Counted from the first letter of the stretch, positions 1 to 5,670 are shown. The stretch is DNA of 5,670 nt from Phycisphaerales bacterium (GCA_011057845.1 DSDB01000435.1:1-5670), one strand, 5' to 3'. Numbers and translations are program-made. Notes: a model not told the origin generated them from the sequence alone.

Positions 1-704
1 ACGACCAGGAGGAAGACCGATCCGATGATGTAAATGACGTTGGCCTTGACGCCGTCATAGAAGGCCATAAAGGCCTTGGTGAAGACGGGCAGGTCACTGC
101 CGATCTGGGAGAAGATGACGCGAAAGCGCGGGATGATGAAGGTCATGATGAAGATGACGATCAGCAGGATGAAGCTCAAGACGAAGATGGGGTAGGCCAT
201 GGCGCCTTTGACCTTCTTGGCCAGCTTGTCGCGTTCGTCGTAGTATTCGGCCAGCTTGCGCAGGGTCGTGGGAAGGGCGCCGCCGGTCTCGCCGGCCAGC
301 AGCATGCAGCAGGCGAGCTTGTTGAAGACGCGGGGGTGTTTGGCGGCGCTGTCGGACAGCGACTCGCCCTTGCGGACGTCCTGAACGATCTGGCGGCAGG
401 CGTCGCGGAGGGTGAGATTGTCGATCTCATCGGCAATGGTTTCTATGGCGCCGGTGATGGAGATTCCACCCTCGATCATGGTGGTCAGTTGCCAGCAGAC
501 GGCGGCCATGTCCGCGGACTTGACGCGTCTTCGCCGCGAGGGGGCGGCGACCTTGGCGCGGGCCGGTTCGAGTTCGGTTACGGACACCGGGATCAAATCC
601 TGTTCCCGCAGCCACCCGAGGACGTCGTTGGCGGTCAGGGCCTGGGTGAGCCCCTGTCGGCGGGTGCCCGCCGAGTCTCTGGCGATGTAGTTGTAGTTCT
701 TCAT
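1..704 (-). CDS. gspF: Type II secretion / type IV pilus inner-membrane platform protein, GspF/PilC family (3' part beyond window)
   Basis: GspF/PilC proteins are polytopic inner-membrane platforms that couple the cytoplasmic assembly ATPase to pilin or pseudopilin polymerisation. Seen here are the first 234 codons. Residues 1-45 form the usual N-terminal segment (start MKNYNYIARDSAG, then WLREQDLIPVSV). A basic stretch, SRRRRVKSAD, lies at about 56-65. The first T2SSF helical domain follows at about 66-168, with the family signatures MIEGGISI (76-83), RKGESLSDS (111-119), LLAGETGGAL (135-144) and LAEYYDERDKLAKKVKGAMAYP. The first transmembrane segment is at about 172-192. Family members are about 400 residues, so roughly 40% is missing past the left edge. 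The ATG at 704-702 is chosen because an AGGA Shine-Dalgarno motif lies 8 bases upstream, overlapping the stop of the ATPase gene. The 10-base gap implies one operon and coupled translation. Whether the machine is a T2SS or a type IV pilus cannot be decided from these two genes. Confidence 0.93.
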   Translation of the reverse strand, partial: MKNYNYIARDSAGTRRQGLTQALTANDVLGWLREQDLIPVSVTELEPARAKVAAPSRRRRVKSADMAAVCWQLTTMIEGGISITGAIETIADEIDNLTLRDACRQIVQDVRKGESLSDSAAKHPRVFNKLACCMLLAGETGGALPTTLRKLAEYYDERDKLAKKVKGAMAYPIFVLSFILLIVIFIMTFIIPRFRVIFSQIGSDLPVFTKAFMAFYDGVKANVIYIIGSVFLLV

Positions 705-712
705 TTGAGCAG

Positions 713-716
713 TCCT
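713..716 (-). promoter_or_regulatory. Ribosome-binding site of gspF, overlapping the gspE stop codon
   Basis: Read on the minus strand, the end of the ATPase gene is TAGGA, so the stop codon TAG supplies the first two bases of an AGGA Shine-Dalgarno motif. It stands 8 bases before the gspF ATG. The arrangement suggests termination-reinitiation coupling of the two genes, which is an inference from spacing. Confidence 0.6.
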
Positions 717-2463
717 ATTCAGCGGCGACGCGGAGGACCTCGTCGGCGGTGGTTAACCCCTCGGTCATCTTGCGAATGCCGCTGTCGAGCAGGCCGCCAT
801 AGCCCTGCTTACGGGCGGCGGCGCGGATCTCGGCCTCGGACTTGCCCTCCACGATCATCTGGGCCAGCTCGTGATCGATGGGCAGGAACTCGAACACAGG
901 CAGGCGTCCTTTGTAGCCGGTGCCGCCACAGGCCGTGCAGCCGGCGCCATGGTAGAAAGCCCCGCCGGACGGCAGGTTGAGCCGCTTGAGCAGGGCCGGT
1001 TCGAGTTCGGCGGGCTCTTTGCACTTGTCGCAGATTCTGCGGACAAGCCGCTGGGCGAGGATGAGCCGGATGGTGGAGGCCAGCAGGAACGGTTCGACGT
1101 TCATGTCCAGAAAACGGCTGATGGTGCTGGGGGCGTCGTTCGTGTGGAAAGTGCTCAGGACCAGGTGCCCGGTCAGCGCGGCCTTGATGGCGATGGAGAC
1201 GGTCTCGGCGTCCCGCATCTCGCCGATCAGGACGATGTCGGGGTCCTGGCGGAGGATGGATCGCAGGCACCGGGCGAAGTCGAGCTTGATCTCGGGCTTG
1301 ACCTGTATCTGGTTGATGCCGGCCAGACGGTACTCGACGGGGTCTTCGACGGTGGTGATGTTCTTTGTGGGGTCCTTGAGGTAGTTCAGGGCCGAATAGA
1401 GCGTGGTGCTCTTGCCGGAGCCGGTCGGGCCGGTGACGAGGATGATGCCGTGAGGCATGGAGAGGATGTTCTTGAATTCCGTGAGGCGTTCGGCGTCGAA
1501 GCCGAGTTCGTCGAGGCTGTGCTTGACGGCGGCCTTGTCGAGGATACGCATAACGACCTTCTCGCCGTAAATCGTGGGCAGGACCGAGACGCGAACGTCG
1601 ATGTCGCGACTGAAGGCGCGGACTTTGAAGCGGCCGTCCTGGGGTAGCCGGCGTTCGGCGATGTCCATGTTGGAGAGAATCTTGATGCGGGCCAGCACCG
1701 CCGCCTGCATCTTTCGGGCCGGGGGGACCATCTCACGCAGGGTGCCGTCGACGCGCATGCGGATGACCATGGACTTTTCCTGGGGTTCGATGTGGATGTC
1801 GCTGGCGCGGCTCTTGATGGCCTGGCGCAGGAGCAGGTCGACGAAGCGGATGACCGGGGCCTTGTCGGCGTCGGCCGTATTCGATGCCGTGGAGTCATCT
1901 TCCTCTTCGAGGATGGCGATTTCTTCGTCGCGTCCGGCTCCGTCCTCCACTTCCACCAGGTCGCGGAGACTCTGCTCTTCGGCGTCGGAGCCGTGGTAGA
2001 TGGTCTCGATGGCCGCGGCGACCTGACTGGGGCAGGCGATGACGACGTGGACCTGGTTCCGCATCTTGAGGGTAATGGTGTCGATGGCGACGACGTTAAG
2101 GGGGTCGCCCATCGCTACGACGATGTGGCGGTCGCGTTCACCGACGACAATGAGGTCGAACCGTTTGGCGAGGCTCTCGGGCAGGGAGCGTGCGAGTTCC
2201 AGGTCGATCCCGGAGAGGTCGTCGAGGGGATGAAATTCAAGGCCCAGATACCCGGCCAGGGCCTCTGTGACCTCTTGCTCGGAGAGCATCTGGAGCCGAA
2301 CCGCCACCTCGCCGACGCGGCCGCTCTCGGTCTGCTGGGTGGCGAGAATGTGGTCGAGCTGCTCGTGAGTCAGTAGACCGCCGGCGACGAGGAACTCGCC
2401 GAAGAGTAGGTCGGTTTGTGTGTGCCCGACGGCGGCCGTTTTCAGCTTGGATGTCGTCTGCAT
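715..2463 (-). CDS. gspE: GspE/PilB-type assembly ATPase, complete, 582 aa
   Basis: This is the cytoplasmic hexameric ATPase that powers pseudopilus or type IV pilus assembly through the GspF/PilC platform. Residues 17-80 form an MshEN-type N-terminal domain with two copies of its roughly 30-residue motif, followed by the N2-like region to about 155. A very acidic linker spans about 165-200. The catalytic core shows the Asp box with DIHIEP (222-227), Walker A GPTGSGKS (345-352), VEDPVEY (372-378), Walker B ending IGEMRD with catalytic Glu415, and the His box HLVLSTFHTNDA (433-444). A C-terminal zinc-binding loop has CxxC pairs at 478-481 and 509-512. All catalytic elements are intact and the length is normal. 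The ATG at 2463-2461 has AGGG 6 bases upstream (2470-2473). The stop lies 10 bases before gspF. PilB and GspE share all these features, so the symbol marks the family only. The N-terminal nucleotide-binding motifs look degenerate. Confidence 0.96.
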   Translation of the reverse strand: MQTTSKLKTAAVGHTQTDLLFGEFLVAGGLLTHEQLDHILATQQTESGRVGEVAVRLQMLSEQEVTEALAGYLGLEFHPLDDLSGIDLELARSLPESLAKRFDLIVVGERDRHIVVAMGDPLNVVAIDTITLKMRNQVHVVIACPSQVAAAIETIYHGSDAEEQSLRDLVEVEDGAGRDEEIAILEEEDDSTASNTADADKAPVIRFVDLLLRQAIKSRASDIHIEPQEKSMVIRMRVDGTLREMVPPARKMQAAVLARIKILSNMDIAERRLPQDGRFKVRAFSRDIDVRVSVLPTIYGEKVVMRILDKAAVKHSLDELGFDAERLTEFKNILSMPHGIILVTGPTGSGKSTTLYSALNYLKDPTKNITTVEDPVEYRLAGINQIQVKPEIKLDFARCLRSILRQDPDIVLIGEMRDAETVSIAIKAALTGHLVLSTFHTNDAPSTISRFLDMNVEPFLLASTIRLILAQRLVRRICDKCKEPAELEPALLKRLNLPSGGAFYHGAGCTACGGTGYKGRLPVFEFLPIDHELAQMIVEGKSEAEIRAAARKQGYGGLLDSGIRKMTEGLTTADEVLRVAAE

Positions 2464-2488
2464 CGTGTACCCTGCGTCCGTTGCCCCC

Positions 2489-2503
2489 AGGCCGTGTAGG
2501 CCT
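2489..2503 (-). promoter_or_regulatory. Small hairpin in the gspE leader
   Basis: AGGCC and GGCCT form a perfect 5-bp stem around a 5-base loop. Its near edge is 25 bases upstream of the gspE start codon. It would lie in the 5' leader of the mRNA. There is no U-tract, so it is not a terminator, and the surrounding sequence does not match a c-di-GMP riboswitch that I recognise. A functional role is unproven and a chance stem this short is plausible. Confidence 0.2.
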
Positions 2504-2752
2504 CAGTTTGTTTCCTTGCTGCGGCCCCAAAGAAAGTCTGTTTCAGGATAGGCCGCCAGCCAAGTGGGAATCGGCAGATTCTGCGTGCGGGTTCTGATTT
2601 TGCACCAGTTTTCCGACTACGTAAGCCGGTGTACGGCGGGCATGGACGGGCGGCCGGGTGTGCTAAAGTGGGCCGCACGGTGTATTTATGGGGCGTACAG
2701 ACCCGGTGAAACGTGGTTATCGGCCGGCTGGCTGCGGCAGTAGCGAGTTCTG

Positions 2753-2804
2753 GGACCCTGGGCAGAGTCAGGTGAAGCGATTCTCGGCAAAAAAATCAGG
2801 GTCC
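2753..2804. repeat. 8-bp perfect inverted repeat with 36-base loop containing an A7 tract
   Basis: GGACCCTG at 2753-2760 is the exact reverse complement of CAGGGTCC at 2797-2804. The loop ends with seven A residues (2789-2795). The structure sits just upstream of the tRNA-Leu promoter, with the A-tract about 25 bases before the -35 box. It could be a protein-binding dyad, an upstream activating A-tract, or chance. Confidence 0.4.
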
Positions 2805-2819
2805 GTCGCAGCAGGGGGC

Positions 2820-2848
2820 TTGACGGACGCCGGAATGGTTGCGATAAT
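2820..2848 (+). promoter_or_regulatory. Sigma-70-type promoter of tRNA-Leu
   Basis: The -35 box TTGACG (2820-2825) matches TTGACA at five of six bases. The -10 box GATAAT (2843-2848) matches TATAAT at five of six. The spacer is exactly 17 bases. The predicted transcription start, near 2854-2856, is five to seven bases before the mature tRNA 5' end at 2861, so RNase P would remove a very short leader. Position, spacing and match quality all fit a dedicated tRNA promoter. Confidence 0.8.
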
Positions 2849-2860
2849 TCAGTACATGCC

Positions 2861-2943
2861 GCGGATGTGGCGGAATTGGCAGACGCGCAGGCTTCAGGTG
2901 CCTGTGGGCTTATGCCGTGGAGGTTCGACTCCTCTCATCCGCA
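2861..2943 (+). tRNA. tRNA-Leu (anticodon CAG), reads CUG codons
   Basis: The acceptor stem GCGGATG (2861-2867) pairs perfectly with CATCCGC (2936-2942), followed by discriminator A2943. The D arm carries AATTGGCAGAC. The anticodon stem CAGGC/GCCTG encloses the loop TTCAGGT, with anticodon CAG at 2895-2897. A long variable arm (GGC-TTAT-GCC core) is typical of class II tRNA-Leu. The T arm has the TTCGACT loop on a GGAGG/CCTCT stem with one G-U pair. The 3' CCA is not encoded (TAA follows), so it must be added enzymatically. No rho-independent terminator is obvious downstream. The gene stands alone, with its own promoter directly upstream. Confidence 0.97.
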
Positions 2944-3091
2944 TAAAATGCAGTCGCGACGCCGACAAAGGATAAGACGGGGCCTCGGTAGGGGCGTTGC
3001 GACGGCATTCTTCAGGGGGCTGGCCGGCGTTTTGACTTTGAAGAGGCTGGCGTAGTGTCCGGGGCCGTAGCCTTCGATTCGAGGAGGTCAT

Positions 3092-3097
3092 GGAGGT
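3092..3097 (+). promoter_or_regulatory. Ribosome-binding site fixing the GH172-like start at 3103
   Basis: GGAGGT lies 5 bases before the ATG at 3103. This supports that codon over the in-frame GTG at 3055, which has no comparable motif and would put a non-signal-like extension before the signal peptide. A second GAGGAGGT at 3081-3088 is too far upstream to serve this ATG and precedes an out-of-frame ATG at 3090. Confidence 0.65.
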
Positions 3098-3102
3098 CTT
3101 TC

Positions 3103-3622
3103 ATGCGCAGGATGGCTCTTGTCGGGTTGGCTGTTGTCTTGGGGATTTGTGGGGCGGTGCGGGGGCAGGCGGTTGGGGCGGCGTATTATGAGAACCTGGG
3201 GGATTTGCCCTATCTATATGGGAATATCAGTTCTCACTATTTGTCGAGCTACGACCGGACGGGCGGCAATGACGACGGCTTTCGCGGCACCTATTCGCAG
3301 CTCTATGTGCAGGATAACGGCGAGCACGTGATCTTCGAGGAGAAGGGGCCGGGCTGCGTCTATAACCTCTGGTTCACCGGCTCCGGCATTGACCTGCACT
3401 GGGGCAAGATCCGGCTGTATTTCGACGGAGAGAAGACGCCGCGGTTCGAATGCGAGGCCAGGGACCTGTTCAGCGGCTCGCGCAAGCCGTTTGTTTATCC
3501 ACTGGTGGGGCATTCGCTTCGGCAAGTCCATCCGGGTCTCCACGGAACACGGCCACGCCAACGATACCCCCGCGAACTACTCTTCGCTGGTGTACTACTA
3601 CTATGACCGAGCCGGGCAATAA
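3103..3622 (+). pseudogene. Broken secreted DUF2961 / GH172-family protein gene
   Basis: DUF2961 (GH172) proteins are paired jelly-roll glycan-active enzymes, with members acting on fructofuranose or arabinofuranose linkages. From ATG 3103 the first frame gives a signal peptide (MRRMALVGLAVVLGICGAV, cut near residue 21-26). It then gives family hallmarks of the first block: LPYLYG, SSYDRTGGNDDGF, FEEKGPGCVYNLWFTG, KIRLYFDGEKTPRFE and DLFSGSRKPFVYPLVG. After about 3510 this frame becomes meaningless and stops at 3606. The next frame there reads IHWWGIRFGKSIRVSTEHG, then NDTPANYSSLVYYYYD, which resembles the C-terminal block of the family, and stops at 3622. The whole middle, where I expect the catalytic acids, is absent. 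The two readable pieces total about 170 residues against roughly 350-450 in intact members. Upstream is tRNA-Leu, and the minus-strand thioesterase gene converges on it. An assembly error is an alternative cause. The specific substrate is unknown. Confidence 0.75.
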
Positions 3623-3640
3623 CCGCCGCCATGAGGTCGG

Positions 3641-5338
3641 TCAGTGGTATGTGAGTCTCATGGCGAAGATGGGGGTGTGGTCGGTGGACCTGTGGGCCGC
3701 GAGGATTCGACCCTCGATACTTGATACTGGATGCTCGATACTCGATGCTTGGCCGTTGGCCGGCGGGGAGGGGGCGTGGGTGATGGTCAGTTCGTCGTTC
3801 TCGAAGGCCTCGGCGAGGTAGGTGATGTGGAGGGACTCAATTGGGGGCAGGTTGGGCTCGACGCGGGCCAGGGCTTGGAGGGCCCAGCGGACGTACTGCG
3901 CGTTGTTGACGTGGTTGTTGGCGTCGATGGCCGAATGCGGGACGCGGATGGCGTCGATGATGCGGGCGTCCTGTGGAGGCTGGAGGCGTTCGAGCGGCCC
4001 GGCGACGAGACGGCCGGCGGTGGGAATGTCCTGGAGGCCCAGACGGTGCAGGTTCTTGGCACGGCCGTGAGACCTGCCCAGGACCATCCACTCGGAGGAA
4101 GCCGTCAGCAGGCTCTCAACATCCTGTATCGAGGCGGCGTCCATCGGGCCTTCTGTGCTCTGCAGACGTCTGAGGCGGCGGGCGTGCTCGATGGCGTTGA
4201 CGGCGTCGAAGGCCTGGAATTCCCGTGTGGCCACGGCCTTCGTCGAGCCGGACGGCCAGGTCAGCAGGGTGACGGTCTCGCCGGCGCGGGGCAGGCGGTT
4301 GATACGGAGGTAGAAGTTGGCCAGGACCCAGTAGGCGTCGAGCTTATCAAGCGTCGCTCGGCCGAACTTGAGGGCCTCGGCGTGGGCGACGGCGGCGTTC
4401 TGCAGGCTGAGCATGAGTTCGCCGATGGTGATCAGCCCGTCCGCGCCGCAGGCGGATGGGTCAACCTTGAAGGACTGCCGTTGCCAGGGCGGCCTGGTCA
4501 ACACCTCCTGCGGCGTACGTTCGGACTGCGTCTGCCCGCGGGCTCGCCTGTCTTGGGCTTCGTAGACGCGCCGCAACTCGTCGGCTGTCAGGCCGGCATA
4601 CGTCTCGGTGGGGGGGCCCTCGGTGATCACCAGCCAACCGGCATCCAGCGACATCCTCAGGACGATCAGGACCACGGCGATCAGAGCGGTTGGGGCAATA
4701 ACCGGCGGCAGCAGCATCCCGGCCAGGCTAAGGGCCACCCCGCAGGTCGGCACGGTCAGATAGATCGCCATCAGTCGAGGGAAGGCCGTTCCGCGGATGT
4801 CCTCAAATGTCGCGGTCCTGTATTGCCGCCCCTGGACGTAGTTCCTCACGAAGTCGATGCCATGACTGACAAACAAACACGCCACCGTCCACGCAAACCA
4901 CGGGATTTCCGCAAAGCACGCTCGAAGAAACGTCAGCAGGTAGCGACTCTGCGCCGCCTCGATGACCCATCGGTCCGTCGTATCACGGGAAACCACCTCC
5001 GAGAGGATGGTCATGAGCAATGCTCCGTGGGCAATGGCAATCACCGGAAAGCTGATAGTATAACCGACCAGTGCAAGCAATCGCCGCGGCTCTTCAAACA
5101 GATGCCGTTTCGGAAGCCAGAGGAAGCGGAGAAGCGTGAACAGCAGGAATGGAACGTTCTCGGCCCAGTAGAGCATGATGACGGCGACGGCGCTCCATTT
5201 CAAAAACACGACGCCGATGATAGGCAGCGCGTTAGCCATGACCAGGGCGGCAACCTGGCTGATGGGGTGTCCGAAGACCACAGCCCGTTGAGGGCTGCCT
5301 GATGCCGTGGGCAAGATGTTGACTTGCGGTTCGGGCAT
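3641..5338 (-). CDS. DUF6498-like membrane domain fused to acyl-ACP thioesterase, 565 aa
   Basis: Residues 28-235 are hydrophobic with about five to six membrane segments. They carry the DUF6498-like motif MLYWAENVPFLLFTLLRFLW (55-74) and FVSHGIDFVRNYV (156-168). A charged linker (about 240-285) leads to an acyl-ACP thioesterase of the FatA/FatB type. Hotdog 1 has LQNAAVAHAEALKFG (312-326), YWVLANFYLRINRLPRAGE and WPSG. Hotdog 2 (about 465-560) has IDANNHVNNAQYVRW. By family alignment Asp472, Asn474, His476 and Glu510 fit the catalytic set of plant FatB enzymes, so the enzyme looks competent to release free fatty acids from acyl-ACP, presumably on the cytoplasmic face. Two insertions occur: about 30 residues after FQAFDA (378) and a repeat-encoded segment at about 530-542. 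The start is the ATG at 5338, 4 bases after the upstream stop with GGGAAG before it. An in-frame ATG at 5389 would overlap the upstream gene by 47 bases. Confidence 0.85.
   Translation of the reverse strand: MPEPQVNILPTASGSPQRAVVFGHPISQVAALVMANALPIIGVVFLKWSAVAVIMLYWAENVPFLLFTLLRFLWLPKRHLFEEPRRLLALVGYTISFPVIAIAHGALLMTILSEVVSRDTTDRWVIEAAQSRYLLTFLRACFAEIPWFAWTVACLFVSHGIDFVRNYVQGRQYRTATFEDIRGTAFPRLMAIYLTVPTCGVALSLAGMLLPPVIAPTALIAVVLIVLRMSLDAGWLVITEGPPTETYAGLTADELRRVYEAQDRRARGQTQSERTPQEVLTRPPWQRQSFKVDPSACGADGLITIGELMLSLQNAAVAHAEALKFGRATLDKLDAYWVLANFYLRINRLPRAGETVTLLTWPSGSTKAVATREFQAFDAVNAIEHARRLRRLQSTEGPMDAASIQDVESLLTASSEWMVLGRSHGRAKNLHRLGLQDIPTAGRLVAGPLERLQPPQDARIIDAIRVPHSAIDANNHVNNAQYVRWALQALARVEPNLPPIESLHITYLAEAFENDELTITHAPSPPANGQASSIEHPVSSIEGRILAAHRSTDHTPIFAMRLTYH
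3713..3747. repeat. Tandem 7-bp repeat, five units, inside the thioesterase gene
   Basis: Five consecutive heptamers on the plus strand fit the pattern CT(C/T/G)GAT(A/G), with unit starts at 3713, 3720, 3727, 3734 and 3741. The array is coding on the minus strand, where it gives residues SSIEHPVSSIEG and adds an extra loop near the C-terminus of the second hotdog domain. Flanking residues (THAPSPPANG before, RILAAHRSTDHTP after) read like a normal beta-hairpin that has been split. I recall similar arrays as dispersed elements in planctomycete-type genomes, but that comparison is from memory. Confidence 0.75.
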
Positions 5339-5342
5339 CGTG

Positions 5343-5670
5343 CTACTTCCCAGCGAGGGCCTTATGCTCGGCCTTGTGCAGGACGACATCGACGGCGGTC
5401 TTGAGGGCTATCAGCAGGATGAGGATGGGGATCGGCGAGCCCAGGAGCATGGTCAGACCGCCGCCGAAGATGATGGTGACGTGGAGGATGACGATGCGTT
5501 TATAGGGCTGGATCATGAGCATACCGGGGTTTACGCGGTGGCGTTCACCCTTGATGAGGTAGTTCTGGACGAATGAGACGCCGTGGCTGATGAAAAGGGC
5601 CAGAAACATGAGCGTAACGGCGCGGGCGCTGCAGAGAACGGTGGCGATAGCACCAACGAGCATCTGCAGC
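5343..5670 (-). CDS. DUF6498-like integral membrane protein, C-terminal part (N-terminus beyond window)
   Basis: The frame is open to the right edge and gives about 109 C-terminal residues ending HKALAGK. It contains FLALFISHGVSFVQNYL, then a polar loop (KGERHRVNPGMLMIQPYKR). Two hydrophobic segments follow, IVILHVTIIFGGGLTMLLG and PIPILILLIALKTAVDVVL, with a short lysine- and histidine-containing tail. This matches the C-terminal half of the membrane domain in the next gene (FVSHGIDFVRNYV), so the two are paralogues. The internal ATG at 5663 has no special support, because the frame continues through it with no stop. The stop is 4 bases before the start of the fusion gene, so the two are probably co-transcribed and translationally coupled. 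The molecular function of DUF6498 proteins is unknown to me. Confidence 0.8.
   Translation of the reverse strand, partial: LQMLVGAIATVLCSARAVTLMFLALFISHGVSFVQNYLIKGERHRVNPGMLMIQPYKRIVILHVTIIFGGGLTMLLGSPIPILILLIALKTAVDVVLHKAEHKALAGK
5346..5351 (-). promoter_or_regulatory. Ribosome-binding site deciding the fusion-gene start at 5338
   Basis: On the minus strand GGGAAG lies within the last codons of the upstream DUF6498-like gene, 7 bases before ATG 5338. It is correctly spaced and selects this start over the in-frame ATG at 5389. The latter would add 17 non-hydrophobic residues encoded inside the neighbour. Confidence 0.55.

Larger units (their letters stand above)
2464..2860. other. Intergenic region between divergent gspE and tRNA-Leu
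   Basis: This stretch of about 400 bases shows no credible gene. Its short plus-strand open frames run into the tRNA and have no recognisable protein features. It must contain the gspE promoter, which I could not place with confidence, since no good sigma-70 or sigma-54 pair is evident on the minus strand. It also holds a small hairpin near the gspE start, a long-looped inverted repeat, an A7 tract, and the tRNA promoter listed separately. Confidence 0.7.

Noticed and set aside
871..1647. Long plus-strand open frame of 258 codons opposite the ATPase gene
   Set aside because: It is antisense to a fully conserved GspE/PilB sequence, with a composition typical of GC-rich shadow frames and no recognisable domain.
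2464..2700. c-di-GMP riboswitch or sigma-54 promoter in the gspE leader
   Set aside because: I looked for GEMM-like conserved blocks and for a TGGC/TTGC pair with correct spacing. Neither is convincing. The only structure seen is a 5-bp hairpin.
2944..3054. Rho-independent terminator after tRNA-Leu
   Set aside because: GC-rich short stems occur (for example GCCTC/GGGGC near 2983-2996), but none is followed by a T-run. The TTTT at 3030-3033 has no adequate stem before it.
2867..3055. Small plus-strand open frame through the tRNA
   Set aside because: Its first third is the tRNA-Leu sequence itself translated, a common annotation artefact. Nothing recognisable follows.
3032..3058. Possible promoter for the GH172-like gene (TTGACT at 3032, TAGTGT at 3053)
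   Set aside because: The spacer is only 15 bases and the -10 box matches three of six bases. The match is too weak to call.
3700..3716. T-arm-like hairpin (CGAGG, 7-base loop ATTCGAC, CCTCG) resembling a tRNA remnant or attachment site
   Set aside because: It lies inside the thioesterase coding frame and encodes plausible family residues. No acceptor or anticodon arm surrounds it, and its loop is only loosely T-loop-like. No matching copy of the tRNA-Leu 3' end was found downstream, so an integration site is not supported.
3731..5302. Plus-strand open frame of 523 codons opposite the DUF6498-thioesterase gene
   Set aside because: The minus-strand frame has clear family motifs and membrane segments. 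The plus-strand product is Gly/Asp/Arg-rich with no domain features, so it is a shadow.

Overview
This is a GC-rich bacterial window with no replication, phage or CRISPR genes. The gene content suggests a planctomycete-like genome (Phycisphaerae or Sedimentisphaerales type). It combines a GspE/PilB-GspF pair, an exported GH172/DUF2961 protein, DUF6498 membrane proteins, an acyl-ACP thioesterase, and a short tandem GATA/GATG-rich repeat embedded in a gene. That assignment is an inference from gene families and the repeat style. No phylogenetic marker in the window settles it.

Layout from left to right. Bases 1-2463 hold two minus-strand genes in tight operon order: a complete GspE/PilB secretion or pilus ATPase (2463 to 715), then the first 234 codons of a GspF/PilC inner-membrane platform protein (704 to the left edge). 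The gspF ribosome-binding site overlaps the gspE stop codon. Bases 2464-2860 are non-coding. They hold the gspE leader with a small hairpin, a long-looped inverted repeat with an A7 tract, and a clear sigma-70 promoter reading right. That promoter drives a tRNA-Leu(CAG) at 2861-2943 after a leader of only about six bases.

Next on the plus strand (3103-3622) is a broken gene for a secreted DUF2961/GH172-type protein. Its signal peptide and first family block are read in one frame. The last family block is read in another frame, directly after an 11-base segment that codes sensibly in both frames. This looks like an internal deletion that fused two distant parts out of frame. The pseudogene converges on the minus-strand genes with 18 bases between stop codons.

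The right part (5670 to 3641) holds two adjacent minus-strand genes with related DUF6498-like membrane domains. The first is cut by the right edge. The second is a 565-residue protein that joins the membrane domain to a double-hotdog acyl-ACP thioesterase. The thioesterase half carries two insertions relative to the usual family pattern. One is an in-frame 35-bp array of 7-bp repeats, and the other may be a decayed copy of the same element.

The most unusual item is the membrane-anchored thioesterase fusion beside its stand-alone DUF6498 paralogue. If it is functional, it would place fatty-acyl-ACP hydrolysis at the membrane. No defence system, mobile element or other complete novel system can be supported here.
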